From: Muribaculaceae bacterium
GTDB taxonomy: Bacteria; Bacteroidota; Bacteroidia; Bacteroidales; Muribaculaceae
Reading direction: 5' to 3'
Assembly: GCA_029062005.1 (NCBI GenBank)
Contig: JAIDQZ010000106.1
Coordinates: 1 to 57,798 of the forward strand
DNA length: 57,798 nt
Positions within the stretch are counted from its first letter, which is position 1; every line of letters starts with the position of its first letter. Shown here piece by piece: positions 42,129 through 52,600 of this stretch. A program made the position numbers and the translations under genes. The notes under the pieces are model-generated. The model made no database searches. It was not told the DNA's origin and was given only the letters and a program-made list of their open reading frames with translations.

Positions 42129-43376
42129 TCATTTGTCGTTGAGGGCTTCGATAGGCTTTATCCTCATGGCACGGATAGCCGGAATTGTTCCGGCCAGCGA
42201 TCCGAGCACGAAGAAGAGAGCCACAATGGTGACCGCGGCACGGAATGTCAGCTCGAAACCGGCATGACCGAGAACAGGGTCAAATGTCATTCGGTCGGCA
42301 ATGCCAAGCACCAGCGCTCCGAAACAAACACCGAGCGTTCCGGCTACAAGTGTTAGCATGATGCTTTCGGAAAGCACCTGGATCGTGATATCAACCGGCG
42401 TGGCACCTATAGCACGCCTGATACCAAATTCATGAGTGCGCTCCTTCACCACAATCCACATGATGTTTCCCACTCCTATCACTCCAGCCAAAAGGGATCC
42501 GAAGCCCACAAAAAGCGCGAGGAGCGAAATACCGAGAAACAGATTGTCAATCATCTCGAACATCTCCGAGATATCCATAAACTCCACCGCATTCCTGTCG
42601 TCCGGACTTATGGAATGAGAAGAGGAAAGAATCCTACGGATAGTCGCCTCATTGTCTGACGGTGACTTCCCTGCGGGAGCGGTATAGACGAAGAAGTCTA
42701 CCTTATTGCCGACGTTGAACGCCCTCTTCATAGTTGAGGATGGAAGTATGACGCATTCATCAAGTCTGTTGCCTATTGATGCGTCAGAAAGCTGTGAAGC
42801 TACTCCCACGATTTTAAAATAGATACCGTCAAGACTGATATATTCGCCTACGGACGAGGCGTTTCCAAACAGCGATGTGGCAATATCCTTACCTACCACT
42901 GCCACCTTCCGCCCGGCACTGACATCACCGCTATTGATGAAGCGACCCTCATTTATGACCGGAATCATAATGCGGTTGTAGTCTCCGTCAACGCCCGACA
43001 CATTCACGGACTTGGTTTTAGTACCGAAAGACGCGGTAGACATACGGTTGTTCATTTCCGAACTGTATTCGATAGCCGGAGCAAGCCGACGGATAAGGCT
43101 GATATCCTCCGTGGTGAGATTCCATCCCGATCCCTTTGTAAAACCTTTGTATGGCAGAGTTCGACGATTGGCAAAGACAGCTCCGAGATTGGTGGAGAAG
43201 CCGGCGAAATTGCGTCGCATCACCCCTTCGAACCCTTGTGCGCCACCGAAAAGCATAGCGAGCATGGCAGTGCCCCAGAATATGCCGAAGGCTGTAAGGA
43301 AAGTCCTCGTCTTGTTGCGGGAGAGAGTAGCTCCTATCTCCCTCCAGTTTTCAATATCGAAAAATGATGTTTTCAT
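42129..43376 (-). CDS. MacB-type ABC transporter permease 2
   Basis: A 415-aa membrane protein with the MacB/FtsX architecture: one N-terminal helix (about 20-45), a large periplasmic MacB_PCD domain (about 50-275) and three C-terminal helices (about 285-400) with 'VKERTHEFGIRRAIGATP' before helix 3. It pairs with the other permease and the separate ATPase. The start overlaps permease 1's stop by 4 bp (ATGA). Confidence 0.92.
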   Translation of the reverse strand: MKTSFFDIENWREIGATLSRNKTRTFLTAFGIFWGTAMLAMLFGGAQGFEGVMRRNFAGFSTNLGAVFANRRTLPYKGFTKGSGWNLTTEDISLIRRLAPAIEYSSEMNNRMSTASFGTKTKSVNVSGVDGDYNRIMIPVINEGRFINSGDVSAGRKVAVVGKDIATSLFGNASSVGEYISLDGIYFKIVGVASQLSDASIGNRLDECVILPSSTMKRAFNVGNKVDFFVYTAPAGKSPSDNEATIRRILSSSHSISPDDRNAVEFMDISEMFEMIDNLFLGISLLALFVGFGSLLAGVIGVGNIMWIVVKERTHEFGIRRAIGATPVDITIQVLSESIMLTLVAGTLGVCFGALVLGIADRMTFDPVLGHAGFELTFRAAVTIVALFFVLGSLAGTIPAIRAMRIKPIEALNDK

Positions 43377-44590
43377 TCGTCACGAAGAGCTTCTACCGGT
43401 TTAACTTTTGTTGCTTTCAACGCCGGGAAAAAACCGGCAACCGCTCCCGCCACCACGAGGGCAGCTGTCACCTGCAAGGCAATAGATATATCAACGGTAG
43501 GATTTGAAAATCCAGCCTTGTCTTCAAGCATCGATCCAAGCGCCTGAAGAAGAGCCATGCCGCAGACAAGACCGATATATCCGAAAAGTGTGGTAATCGC
43601 CACACTCTCCGCGAGAATCTGCATGATTATCCCTTTAGGCTTCGCCCCTATCGCGCGCCGAATACCTATCTCATGAACACGCTCGCGAACCGAGACAAAC
43701 ATGATGTTGCTGACACCGACAATACCGGTGAGCAATGTCAGGATCCCTATCACCCAGACAGCGAGATTAAGATATATCATAGCCTTGCCTTGCTTGATGT
43801 ATCCTGCAAACTGATTCCATACCCATACGGCATTAGAGTCGGCAGGATCGAATTCATGACGACGTGCGAGCACAGAACGCACCTGATTTTCAGCATTTTC
43901 AGCCTCAGTTTCAGTAGTAATACCCTCGACATGCAGCGTCATCTCGTTGACAAAACCGTCAGATCCGGTGATAGCCTTATATGTGGAGTACGGCACAAAC
44001 GAGCTTTTCCTCCATCTATGACTGTAGACCCCTACGACTTTCCATGACAACTTTAAAGCTTCCACTTCCTGTCCAAGCGCCTTATCGGCATCGCCGAAAA
44101 GAATGGCGGCATTGTCTCTGCTCAGCACAATTGTACGCCTGGTGTCATCTATATCTTTCTGATTGATAAAGCGTCCGTTGATATCATTTATCCGCATGTT
44201 CTTACCCTCACCGGGATAAACTGCCATGAATCCACCACTTATATAATCCTTCGGTCCGATAATGCTGAAACCAGAAGCGGAAGTAGACACGGACGCATCG
44301 GATACCGAATGGATCTCGCGGGTTATGGCGCCCATGTCCTTATCCTGAAGGCGTATCCACCGTCCGTCGCGATAACCCTTGTATGGCAAGGAAGTAGTGC
44401 CGCTCCATAGATGAATGGAATTGACACTCGAATCGGCAGACTGCTCTTGATAGTTGTTCACCACTCCCCGAGCGGCTCCAAGCAAAACTATCAGCATGAA
44501 TATACCCCACGCCACCGCCACACCGGTGAGGGCAGTGCGAAGCCTATTGTTGGATATAGTCTGGGATATTTCCCTTATAAGGTCGAACAT
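43373..44590 (-). CDS. MacB-type ABC transporter permease 1
   Basis: A 405-aa MacB/FtsX-like permease with the same layout as its neighbour: a helix at about 20-45, MacB_PCD (about 50-270), and three C-terminal helices with 'VRERVHEIGIRRAIGAKPKG'. The two permeases are clearly paralogous (shared 'IRRAIGA' and 'VKPVEALRDE'/'IKPIEALNDK' ends), so they probably act as a heterodimer. It lies 4 bp after the ATPase stop. Confidence 0.92.
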   Translation of the reverse strand: MFDLIREISQTISNNRLRTALTGVAVAWGIFMLIVLLGAARGVVNNYQEQSADSSVNSIHLWSGTTSLPYKGYRDGRWIRLQDKDMGAITREIHSVSDASVSTSASGFSIIGPKDYISGGFMAVYPGEGKNMRINDINGRFINQKDIDDTRRTIVLSRDNAAILFGDADKALGQEVEALKLSWKVVGVYSHRWRKSSFVPYSTYKAITGSDGFVNEMTLHVEGITTETEAENAENQVRSVLARRHEFDPADSNAVWVWNQFAGYIKQGKAMIYLNLAVWVIGILTLLTGIVGVSNIMFVSVRERVHEIGIRRAIGAKPKGIIMQILAESVAITTLFGYIGLVCGMALLQALGSMLEDKAGFSNPTVDISIALQVTAALVVAGAVAGFFPALKATKVKPVEALRDE

Positions 44591-44594
44591 CTGA

Positions 44595-45305
44595 TTAATT
44601 GAGAATTGAGAATTGAGAATTACTCTCGATTTTGCCGTCGACGATGCGGATGATGCGGTCGGTGGCTTCGCCTACGGTAGGATCATGGGTGACTATGACT
44701 ATTGTCATGCCTGAGTCGTTGAGGTCACGGAATACCTGCATCACTTCTCCCGATGTCTTTGAGTCAAGTGCTCCTGTGGGTTCGTCGGCAAGGATGAGCG
44801 ATGGCTTGGTGACAATCGCCCTGGCTATGGCGACACGCTGCTTCTGACCTCCCGAGAGTTCTCCGGGAAGGTGATGGGCACGGTCTGCGAGTCCCATTCG
44901 CTCAAGCTGCTCCATGGCGAGCGCATTGCGCCTTTTACGACCGACACCCTGATAGAACAGTGGAAGAGCAACGTTTTCAAGAGCGTTTTTATAATTTATA
45001 AGATTGAACGACTGAAATACAAAGCCTATCATCCGGTTGCGCAGTTCTGCGGCACGATTTTCCGAAAGGTCCTTTATCACAACTCCATCAAGGTGATATG
45101 TTCCGGAATCATAGTTGTCAAGTATGCCGAGAATATTCAACAAAGTCGATTTCCCGGATCCGGATGCACCCATGATCGATACCAACTCCCCTTTCCGAAT
45201 GTCGAGAGATATATCTTTCAAGACATGAAGCGGAACAGCTCCGGGATATGTCTTGTTGATATCGCGAAGAGATATCACATTGTCTTTATTCAAATCATAA
45301 TTCAT
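44595..45305 (-). CDS. MacB/LolD-type ABC transporter ATPase
   Basis: A 236-aa cytoplasmic ATPase energising the MacB-like permeases. Walker A is 'GASGSGKST', the signature is 'LSGGQKQRVA', Walker B is 'LILADEPTGALD' and a 'VTHDP' H-loop follows. The ends are built from intergenic repeat sequence: the N-terminus MNYDLNKDN and the C-terminal 'NSQFSILN' both read through 'aattgagaatt'-type words. It is the first gene of a five-gene exporter operon (ATPase, two permeases, adaptor, TolC). The substrate is unknown; the family moves macrolides, peptides or lipoproteins. Confidence 0.94.
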   Translation of the reverse strand: MNYDLNKDNVISLRDINKTYPGAVPLHVLKDISLDIRKGELVSIMGASGSGKSTLLNILGILDNYDSGTYHLDGVVIKDLSENRAAELRNRMIGFVFQSFNLINYKNALENVALPLFYQGVGRKRRNALAMEQLERMGLADRAHHLPGELSGGQKQRVAIARAIVTKPSLILADEPTGALDSKTSGEVMQVFRDLNDSGMTIVIVTHDPTVGEATDRIIRIVDGKIESNSQFSILN

Positions 45306-45373
45306 AATGCATAGTGCATAATTAGATTGCCAGGGTTGTTATATACTATGTGTATTAGACGCAACAAATCGCC

Positions 45374-45406
45374 CAAACATAACATAAGAACATAAAGTAT
45401 TTTCAA
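45374..45406 (-). promoter_or_regulatory. Putative promoter of the exporter operon
   Basis: Minus-strand TTG (45406-45404), a 22-bp spacer and TATGTTTG (45381-45374). The spacer is slightly long. It would start the transcript about 65 nt before the ATPase ATG. Confidence 0.45.
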
Positions 45407-45491
45407 TGTTAGTGTAATAGCGTACTAATACACTGCAAAGGTAATGTAAATTATTTAACTGACAAAATATTTTTTGCAAAATTTATAAAAA

Positions 45492-46367
45492 ATGTGGATA
45501 ATCTTTGCACTGATATCGGCGGTAGGGCTTGGATTTTACGATGTAATGAAGAAAATATCGTTGAAAGACAACAATGTACCGCTTGTGCTGTGGTTCAATA
45601 CTCTGTTCGGCACATTGCTCATGAGCCCTGTGCTCGCAGAGTGCATAATGCACGGAGGTACCGGACCGGGTGAAGGAATTACAGGACATATGCTGATAGC
45701 ATTGAAGTCAGTGATAGTGCTATCGTCATGGATACTCGGATATTTCGCCATCAAGCATCTACCGCTGACTATCCAGGGGCCAATCAACGCCTCACGTCCT
45801 GTGATGGTGCTTGTGGGAGCATTGCTTATATTCGGCGAGCAGCTGAATTTCATCCAATGGTGTGGTATTCTGCTGGGATTCGCATCCCTATTCATGATAA
45901 GCAGGGTCGGGAGTAAAGAAGGTTTCTCATTCAGGCACAGCAAATGGCTCTGGATGTCGGTAGGAGCTACCGCACTCGGAGCCGTGAGCGCGCTTTACGA
46001 CAAGTATCTCCTGACACGTTTCGAACCGCTGATGGTGCAGAGCTGGTATTCACTTTATCAATTGGGCATGATGAGTGTGGCAGTGCTGATACTGCGCAGA
46101 CTTCATACGCAGAGTTCTACACCTTTCCGCTGGAAATGGGCAATAGTAGGAATTTCTGTTTTCCTGACAGGCGCAGATCTTGCCTATTTCTATTCACTGT
46201 CGGAAGCGGGATCCATGATCTCGATAGTGTCGATGATAAGAAGGGGAAGCGTGCTGATACCGTTCTTCTACGGAGTGCTTGTGCTGCATGAGAAGAATAT
46301 CAGGACAAAGCTTGTGGATCTCGGCATACTGCTTGTCAGCCTTGCACTGCTTGTGATAGGATCTTAA
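45492..46367 (+). CDS. EamA/DMT superfamily transporter
   Basis: A 291-aa inner-membrane protein with ten helices and the internal EamA duplication ('IIFALISAVGLGFYDVMKKISL' and 'VGATALGAVSALYDKYLL' start the halves; 'LTIQGPINASRPVMVLVGALLIFGEQ' and 'SMISIVSMIRRGSVLIPFFYGVLVLHEK' end them). It is a metabolite exporter or importer of unknown substrate. It is divergent from the ABC exporter operon and convergent with the thiamine operon. Confidence 0.9.
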   Translation: MWIIFALISAVGLGFYDVMKKISLKDNNVPLVLWFNTLFGTLLMSPVLAECIMHGGTGPGEGITGHMLIALKSVIVLSSWILGYFAIKHLPLTIQGPINASRPVMVLVGALLIFGEQLNFIQWCGILLGFASLFMISRVGSKEGFSFRHSKWLWMSVGATALGAVSALYDKYLLTRFEPLMVQSWYSLYQLGMMSVAVLILRRLHTQSSTPFRWKWAIVGISVFLTGADLAYFYSLSEAGSMISIVSMIRRGSVLIPFFYGVLVLHEKNIRTKLVDLGILLVSLALLVIGS

Positions 46368-46405
46368 TAATTTTGAATTGTTTGGTTTTGAATTGGCTTT
46401 AAGGC

Positions 46406-46426
46406 GGACGCACGGACCGTGCGTCC
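46406..46426. repeat. 21-bp palindromic repeat, copy
   Basis: GGACGCACGG / ACCGTGCGTCC followed by CTACC, between the convergent EamA and PnuC genes. Same orientation and flank as the other copies. Confidence 0.8.
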
Positions 46427-46508
46427 CTACCAAGAGCTATTGAAATTGTTGTCAATAATAATATAAAGGGGAGCGACTTACATGCGCGAACTTAGGATTT
46501 AGATTCTT

Positions 46509-47093
46509 TTATTGTCCGGTATGCATGAGCCGGCGCCATTTGCGGTAGCCAAAGAAGGCTATGACTGTATAGAGGGCGTAGAGTATTCCGTAGAGGGGAA
46601 TACCCTTATACCAGTATAGACATGCACAGACTGCATCCACCAGAATCCATGCGATCCACTGCTGGAGGTATTTGCGTGCAAGCATCCACATTCCGACTAT
46701 GCTCAGCGCGGTGGTGAAAGCATCTGGTATTGGGACCGTACTGTCGGTGAGATAGTTAAGGACAAGATACAGTCCTATCCAGATTAGCAGGAAAACACCT
46801 ATGCACGCGGTGAGAATGCGCAGGGGTATGTTGGTGATCCGGAGCTGGGGTGCCGAATGACTTTCTGGTTCTTTTTTGTTGCCCCGGGTCCATACTACAT
46901 AGCCGTAGACAGCTATTACGAGATAATAGATGTTGATTGCAAAATCTGCATATATGCCTTTGCTGAAATATATCCACATCGAAATTGCGGGCATGACCAT
47001 GGATGCATACCACAGCCTATTGTCAGCATGATATTCCCACCATAAGTATAGCAGCCCTACAGAAAAGCCCAGAATTTCGAGTATTTTATCCAT
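46509..47093 (-). CDS. PnuC-family vitamin transporter, probable thiamine importer (PnuT)
   Basis: A 194-aa inner-membrane protein with seven or so helices. The C-terminal pattern 'WIAWILVDAVCACLYWYKGIPLYGILYALYTVIAFFGYRKW' is characteristic of the PnuC family (nicotinamide riboside, thiamine, riboflavin facilitators). It follows a TonB-dependent receptor controlled by a TPP riboswitch, so thiamine is the likely substrate, as known for PnuT in Bacteroidota. The usual third partner, thiamine pyrophosphokinase, which traps thiamine inside, is not in this window. Confidence 0.88.
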   Translation of the reverse strand: MDKILEILGFSVGLLYLWWEYHADNRLWYASMVMPAISMWIYFSKGIYADFAINIYYLVIAVYGYVVWTRGNKKEPESHSAPQLRITNIPLRILTACIGVFLLIWIGLYLVLNYLTDSTVPIPDAFTTALSIVGMWMLARKYLQQWIAWILVDAVCACLYWYKGIPLYGILYALYTVIAFFGYRKWRRLMHTGQ

Positions 47094-47150
47094 ATATGAC
47101 TTGCTTAATTTTGAAATTCCAAATTCTAAATTCCAAATTGTCTTTGAGGA

Positions 47151-47171
47151 GGACGCATGAGCCGTGCGTCC
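47151..47171. repeat. 21-bp palindromic repeat, copy inside the thiamine operon
   Basis: GGACGCATGA / GCCGTGCGTCC followed by TTACC, between the receptor stop and the PnuC start. It may fold in the message and adjust expression of the downstream gene. Confidence 0.75.
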
Positions 47172-47224
47172 TTACCATACTGTTGAAATAATTATAAATT
47201 ATACATCATTAAAATTCAATGTTA

Positions 47225-49474
47225 TTAAAAGTTGAGGGTTACTGTAGCGAGGACATTGGTTGTGGCCTGAGCTGCAAAGCCGGCATAGCGGTAGATCACA
47301 GGCTTGCCATCCTCAAGATAATATCCGGCTCCTGAATAGCCGTTATTGCAGTATTTCTCATTAAAGAGATTGTAGACCGTCAGACCAATCCTCAATTCCT
47401 TCATGCCGGAAATTCTTCTGAATGTGTATGCAAGCGCAAGATCGGAGACAAAATAGGAGTCAAGTCTTGCCTCGGCACTACGGGCATTATTCATATACTG
47501 GCTTGACACATAGCGGCTCATCAACGATGCTTCAAAACATTTGACATTGAAATTGAAGGCATTGTGCAGGATAAAGTCAGGAGAGAAGGCTATCGGTGTG
47601 TCGCCACAGTCGATGGTGATTGGATTTGTCCATTCGTCTTCATAGATGTATTCCACGAAATTCCTAATGCGGTTGCGCGAGAGTGTGGCATTTACCTGCC
47701 AGTCAAACCAATTCACGGGCCGAAGAGCCCCCTGAAGTTCAATACCCATGCGGTACGATCTCGGAACATTAACACTGATGGCATTGCCGGTATCTGAAAG
47801 CTGTCCGGTGACCACAAGTTGATCTTTATAGTCCATATAATAAAGACCTGCACCGAGGGTGAAGAGCGATGTGCCGTAAGAATATCCTGCCTCATAGTCA
47901 AACAACCTTTCCGCTACAGGATAATGGGCGGGATCACTGTCAGTGAAATTGTCGCGGGTAGGCTCCTTATGCGCCACACTCCACGATGCATATGCGCGGT
48001 GACCGCCGTCATTATAAGATACGCCAAGTTTCGGATTAAAGAAATCCCATTTACGTTTTAAATCAAGAATCCCCATTCCTCCTATATTCCAGTCGTAATT
48101 ATCGCTCACACCATGAATCGAATAGTCGATATGACGGTACTGAAGATCAGCGAACGCCGAAAAACCGGCTCCAAATGAGTAGTCACCACGCAGGAAGACA
48201 TTTGAATCAAACTTCCTGCCGGTATTGCTGTAATATTCCTGAAGAGGATCTATTGCCCCGATGAAATTGCGCACCCACTTCACCTTTCCGAAGTGGTTGC
48301 CTCGATGCCAGTTTGCCGCTCCCCCAGCTACAAGGCTTAACGCATCTTTCCGATACTTGATGTTGACCATACCACCACCGAAATCATTGTCGTTGTATTT
48401 CAGACGTATCAGGTCCTGTTTTTTCACGAGGTTGCCCTCAGTGTCGATAAATGGTTCAAGACCGTATTCTATCAAGCTGCGATTTGGTTTATACTGGTCG
48501 TAGTAACCGTCGCCTTTGGTATAGTGGAGTGTTGCGTTGAGAGTCACATACTGTCCGATATATTGATTGAGCAGAAGCTGGAAATGATGCTGCGTGAAGT
48601 TGTCGCACTGGTCGGGATAATATGCTACGGATCCGTCAGATGCAGTGTACTCTCCGCATGGATTGTAACGCCGTCCGTATTTCTCCATATCCTCTTTAGA
48701 GGCATAATCCCATGCCATGTAGGTGCGTTCTTTACCGCCGAAAGCAAGCAGGCGTAGAGTCGTATTGTCGGAACGGTAGGCAAGTTGCCCCATATAGCTC
48801 CAGAGCTGAGAGAATGCCCTGTCGATATATCCATCTGAACCGATATGACTTATGCGCGCATCGACACTCCAATGATCACCGAAAAGACCGGACGATACCT
48901 TGACAGTCTCTCGGTTGGAGTTGAACGAGCCGTAGGATGCTGATACCATAGCCGAGCGTTCTGTTGATGGATAGTCGGTCAGCATATTGATAGAAGCGCC
49001 GAATGCTCCTGCACCATTGGTGGAAGTTCCTGCACCACGCTGTATCTGGATATCATTGAGCGACGAAGCAAGGTCAGGCATATTGACCCAATAGACGTTG
49101 TGGCTCTCGCTGTCGTTGATAGGAACTCCATTGGCAGTGATGTTGATGCGTGATCCGTCAGTGCCACGCACTCGGAGACTACTGTAGCCGATACCCCCAC
49201 CGGCATCACTGGTGGAAATCACGGAAGGAGTCATTTCAAGAAGCAAGGGGATGTCTCTGCCATCGTTGGACCTGGCAATTTCCTTTGCCGATACATTTGT
49301 GAAAGCCACCGGAGTCTTTACTCCTGCCCTATTTGCAGTGACTTCCAAGGCATCAAGACGGGTTACAATACTGTCAAGGCTCTCTACGAGCGACGGGGCT
49401 TCGGCATTCTCAGCCAAAGCAGGGAACACTGACATGCATATGAGCGCAGTGCCCCACGAAAGGGTCTTTTTCAT
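47225..49474 (-). CDS. TonB-dependent outer-membrane receptor for thiamine
   Basis: A 749-aa outer-membrane receptor: signal peptide (about 1-21), plug domain (about 45-165, 'VSAKEIARSNDGRDIPLLLEMTPSV', 'SSLRVRGTDGSRINITANGVP'), then a 22-strand barrel ending in 'VLATVTLNF' with the terminal Phe. The N-terminal SusC-type carboxypeptidase-like domain is absent, so it is a classic vitamin/siderophore-type receptor. A TPP riboswitch in the leader identifies thiamine or its phosphates as the ligand (inference). The PnuT-like transporter is next in the operon. Confidence 0.93.
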   Translation of the reverse strand: MKKTLSWGTALICMSVFPALAENAEAPSLVESLDSIVTRLDALEVTANRAGVKTPVAFTNVSAKEIARSNDGRDIPLLLEMTPSVISTSDAGGGIGYSSLRVRGTDGSRINITANGVPINDSESHNVYWVNMPDLASSLNDIQIQRGAGTSTNGAGAFGASINMLTDYPSTERSAMVSASYGSFNSNRETVKVSSGLFGDHWSVDARISHIGSDGYIDRAFSQLWSYMGQLAYRSDNTTLRLLAFGGKERTYMAWDYASKEDMEKYGRRYNPCGEYTASDGSVAYYPDQCDNFTQHHFQLLLNQYIGQYVTLNATLHYTKGDGYYDQYKPNRSLIEYGLEPFIDTEGNLVKKQDLIRLKYNDNDFGGGMVNIKYRKDALSLVAGGAANWHRGNHFGKVKWVRNFIGAIDPLQEYYSNTGRKFDSNVFLRGDYSFGAGFSAFADLQYRHIDYSIHGVSDNYDWNIGGMGILDLKRKWDFFNPKLGVSYNDGGHRAYASWSVAHKEPTRDNFTDSDPAHYPVAERLFDYEAGYSYGTSLFTLGAGLYYMDYKDQLVVTGQLSDTGNAISVNVPRSYRMGIELQGALRPVNWFDWQVNATLSRNRIRNFVEYIYEDEWTNPITIDCGDTPIAFSPDFILHNAFNFNVKCFEASLMSRYVSSQYMNNARSAEARLDSYFVSDLALAYTFRRISGMKELRIGLTVYNLFNEKYCNNGYSGAGYYLEDGKPVIYRYAGFAAQATTNVLATVTLNF

Positions 49475-49490
49475 GTGTCTTAATTTTCTT

Positions 49491-49571
49491 ACGCCGGTAC
49501 TAACCGGATCAAGTTAGAAGGGTTTAATCTCAGCTTCACCGCCTGAAATGGGCAGGCAATGAAGCACCCCT
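49491..49571 (-). promoter_or_regulatory. TPP riboswitch (THI element)
   Basis: On the minus strand the conserved THI-box elements occur in order: GGGGTGC near 49570, GCTGAGA near 49535, then ACCC near 49525, AACTTGATCcGGTTAG near 49512-49497, and ACCGGCG at the 3' end. It binds thiamine pyrophosphate. The 3' helix ends 17 bp before the ATG at 49474, so ligand binding would mask translation initiation rather than build a terminator. Confidence 0.95.
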
Positions 49572-49592
49572 AAATGAGACTACTTATGTCAA

Positions 49593-49617
49593 CGCATAAT
49601 GCGGAACCGCTTATGCG
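49593..49617 (-). other. Hairpin at the 5' end of the riboswitch leader
   Basis: CGCATAA (49593-49599) pairs with TTATGCG (49611-49617), continued by GCGG/CCGC inside. It sits exactly at the predicted transcription start, ahead of the TPP aptamer, and could protect the 5' end. Confidence 0.45.
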
Positions 49618-49621
49618 GATG

Positions 49622-49652
49622 CAAAGTTATAAAAATAATACGTATTATGAAA
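49622..49652 (-). promoter_or_regulatory. Promoter of the thiamine operon
   Basis: Minus-strand TTTC (49652-49649), a 19-bp spacer, then TAACTTTG (49629-49622). It starts the riboswitch leader near 49617. One base in the -33 box deviates from TTTG. Confidence 0.65.
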
Positions 49653-49654
49653 AT

Positions 49655-52600
49655 TTATTTTTTGTAAGATGTTATCGTATGATTGCGGGAATCGGGAGAC
49701 AGAGCCCCGCGCCGGGATAATGGAAGCGACTCTCTGTAGCGGCGGAACTCCATGGTGCGCAGGCTGTCTTCCTCTTCAATGCTTTTCGCAAGGGAGACGG
49801 CAGCCGTATCTCCGAGAGCCTTCCCTGAAGAAGACAGCACCTTTGCTATCTGATGCGACTCAAAATAGGCACTGTCGATGTGATGACGGATAGTAAAAGG
49901 TACCAACCGCGACGGATAGCGAACCAATGCCGCCCTCGCCACATGCAACGCCTGGTCATGCCTGCCTGCAGCAGCAAGCGATTCGGCAAGACGAATCATG
50001 GATGCCCGCTGCATCGATGCCTGTGTCTTCACATCTACGCCGGGATAGGGAGCACGATCAAGACCTCCCCAACATAATTTCGGAAGGACACCAAGAGACT
50101 CATCAAGAAGAACAGCCGAGTCGGCTACAAGGGGCATAAGCCTGCGCGCAAACAATGCCTGACGCGTGAAAGGGAAGAAACCGACATATTTATCTTTCTT
50201 CAAGTCCTGATGCCAATATAAGGGTCGCGGATAACGGGAAGCAGCGTTGGCTGTCACGATATCCAGCACAGTAATCTCCCGAAGTCCGGCAAGGGAACCG
50301 GCACCTTTGCCGGGAATGGAAAGAATGTCGAACACCCATGAATCAGCAGAGTCCCTGCCAACCGTGAGCCAGCGGCTGCCGAAAGAGGGAACTGGCGACT
50401 GATCGGAGTATAGATCCCGCAGCACGTCAACAGCCGGAGCCGTATCAGCCTCAGCATACGGTAGACGGACCATGTTGTAATTTCCTAAAGCGATGTCCCC
50501 TTCTGCAGCCGTCATCCTCAATCCATCATGCCCGTAGCGCGGTACCATCAACTGCCTGACATACCAGTCGCTGCCGAGATAGGCATTACATATCACCGTC
50601 ACATCACGCCTTACGCCCATCACCTCCTGCGCAAACCAGAGCGGAAAAATATAATTATCTCCATCCACAAAGAGAACTGCATCATCATCCAACGACTCAA
50701 GCAGATTAGAGGCATAATCAAGAGTTGCGGAACGATAGCTCCGGTCATGATCGCGGTAATTCTCTGCAAGCATCCACAGCGGGACTGCACATACAGCCGC
50801 AAGTGCCACTCCCCTCGTCCATCTCCGCGACACAGATCTAAGGACGAGGAGCATCCCGAAGCCTATCCACAAGGCAAAGACCCAGAAACTGCCTAAAAAT
50901 GAATAGTCACGTTCACGAGGTTCGCCTGGAGTCTGATTGAGATAAAAGACAATCGCGATGCCCGTCATTATAAAAAGGACCATCGAGACAGATGCCACAG
51001 TGCGCATGACAGATGATGGAAGTCCTTTGCGGGATCCTATGAAAAGCCAAACAATCCCGATAAGTCCCAATATAAACGGCACAGACCAGTATATATTTCT
51101 CCCTTCATTCCCGGAACCGATCTCCCCGGGAAGCTGCGATTGTGGTCCAAGCATAAAATCATCAAGAAGGGGGAGTCCGGTTATGAAATTGCCGTGGTCG
51201 ATCTCTCCGGTTGAGGGCACATCATTCTGACGCCCTGCATAGTTCCACATCAAATAGCGCAGATACATGTATCCTATCTGATATGCAAAAAGATATGCAA
51301 ATGACTGGAGATAAGAAGGACGCAGGGAATACTTCTCCAGTGGCTTGCCGGATGAGTCACGCATCGGCACCGGACGACCTAAAGAGTCAAATGCCTCAGA
51401 AACCCTCACCTTCGCCATGTTAGCCGAGTCCATGCCAGTCCAATCGCGATAAGCAGCGATATCTCCGGGGGAAGACGCATGCATGCGTGGCAGCCACATG
51501 TCAAGCTCGGGAGTATAGACAGGGGTTACCCTGTAGCCCGTCACGACATATCCAGGCACTGCACTGTCTCTTTTAGAGATTACGGCGTTGAGCTCTCTGT
51601 CTTCATCGGTCATAAACCGCGACCTGTCGGGAATATGACCGTTTCTTACCATCGGTCGCATGTCGCGCCCGCACAGTTGCATTGCATTCCATGAATAATC
51701 ACGGACTGAATCACCCTGACCATTGACAGAAACCCGCTCCATACGCATGACACGGCTATAGGGTGTGCGACCGTAGAGAAGCGGAGACTCTCCATATTGC
51801 CGGCGGTCAAGATAATCAGCCAGACGAAACACATCCGATGGGTTTCCCTCATTGACAGGAGGATTCGCCCAAGCCCTCACCGGGATCAGAATATAGACGG
51901 AAAAGCCTGTCATTACAGCGGCAAGGCACCACAGCGAAACAGAAACATTCCGATGCCGGCAACCGGTAAGGAGCGCTGACACCACGACCAGGAACAGAGA
52001 CATACCCCAGAAAAAGAGCGCGCCGGACCAATATGGAAGTCCAAACGAATTTACAGTCCACAGGTCGACACGTGCAGCTAAAGCCACAGATCCAGGCATC
52101 AACCCCTTCAGTATAAGAACCACAACCGCACATCCGGCGATGAAGGCAAATACCATGCACCGGATATTTTTTCTTCCTCTTCCGCATATGCGGAGGGCAA
52201 TGATCATTGCAATGGCGGGAAGCACGAGCAGATTAAGCTGGTGGACACCCAATGAAAACCCTATGACATACATGAGTGCTACAAGCCATCTTATCCTCGC
52301 ACCTCTGCTAAAAGAAAACGACAGGCGCAGCGACATCCATACCGTGAGCGCAGAAAGGAAAAGCGACATGGCGTAGACCTCTGCTTCCACCGCGCTGTAC
52401 CAAGCAGAATCAGACCATGCAAAGCACAGTGATCCGGCAAGGGAAGACACGGAAATAGCCGCCGTCCGCCATTTACCGGCTGCATCGGGATGCCAGATCC
52501 GACGCATCACCGATATTGAGATAGAGCAAAGCATCATAACGGCAAGAGCCGTAAAAACACCCGACATCATATTGACGACACGCACCTGCAATGCTGGACC

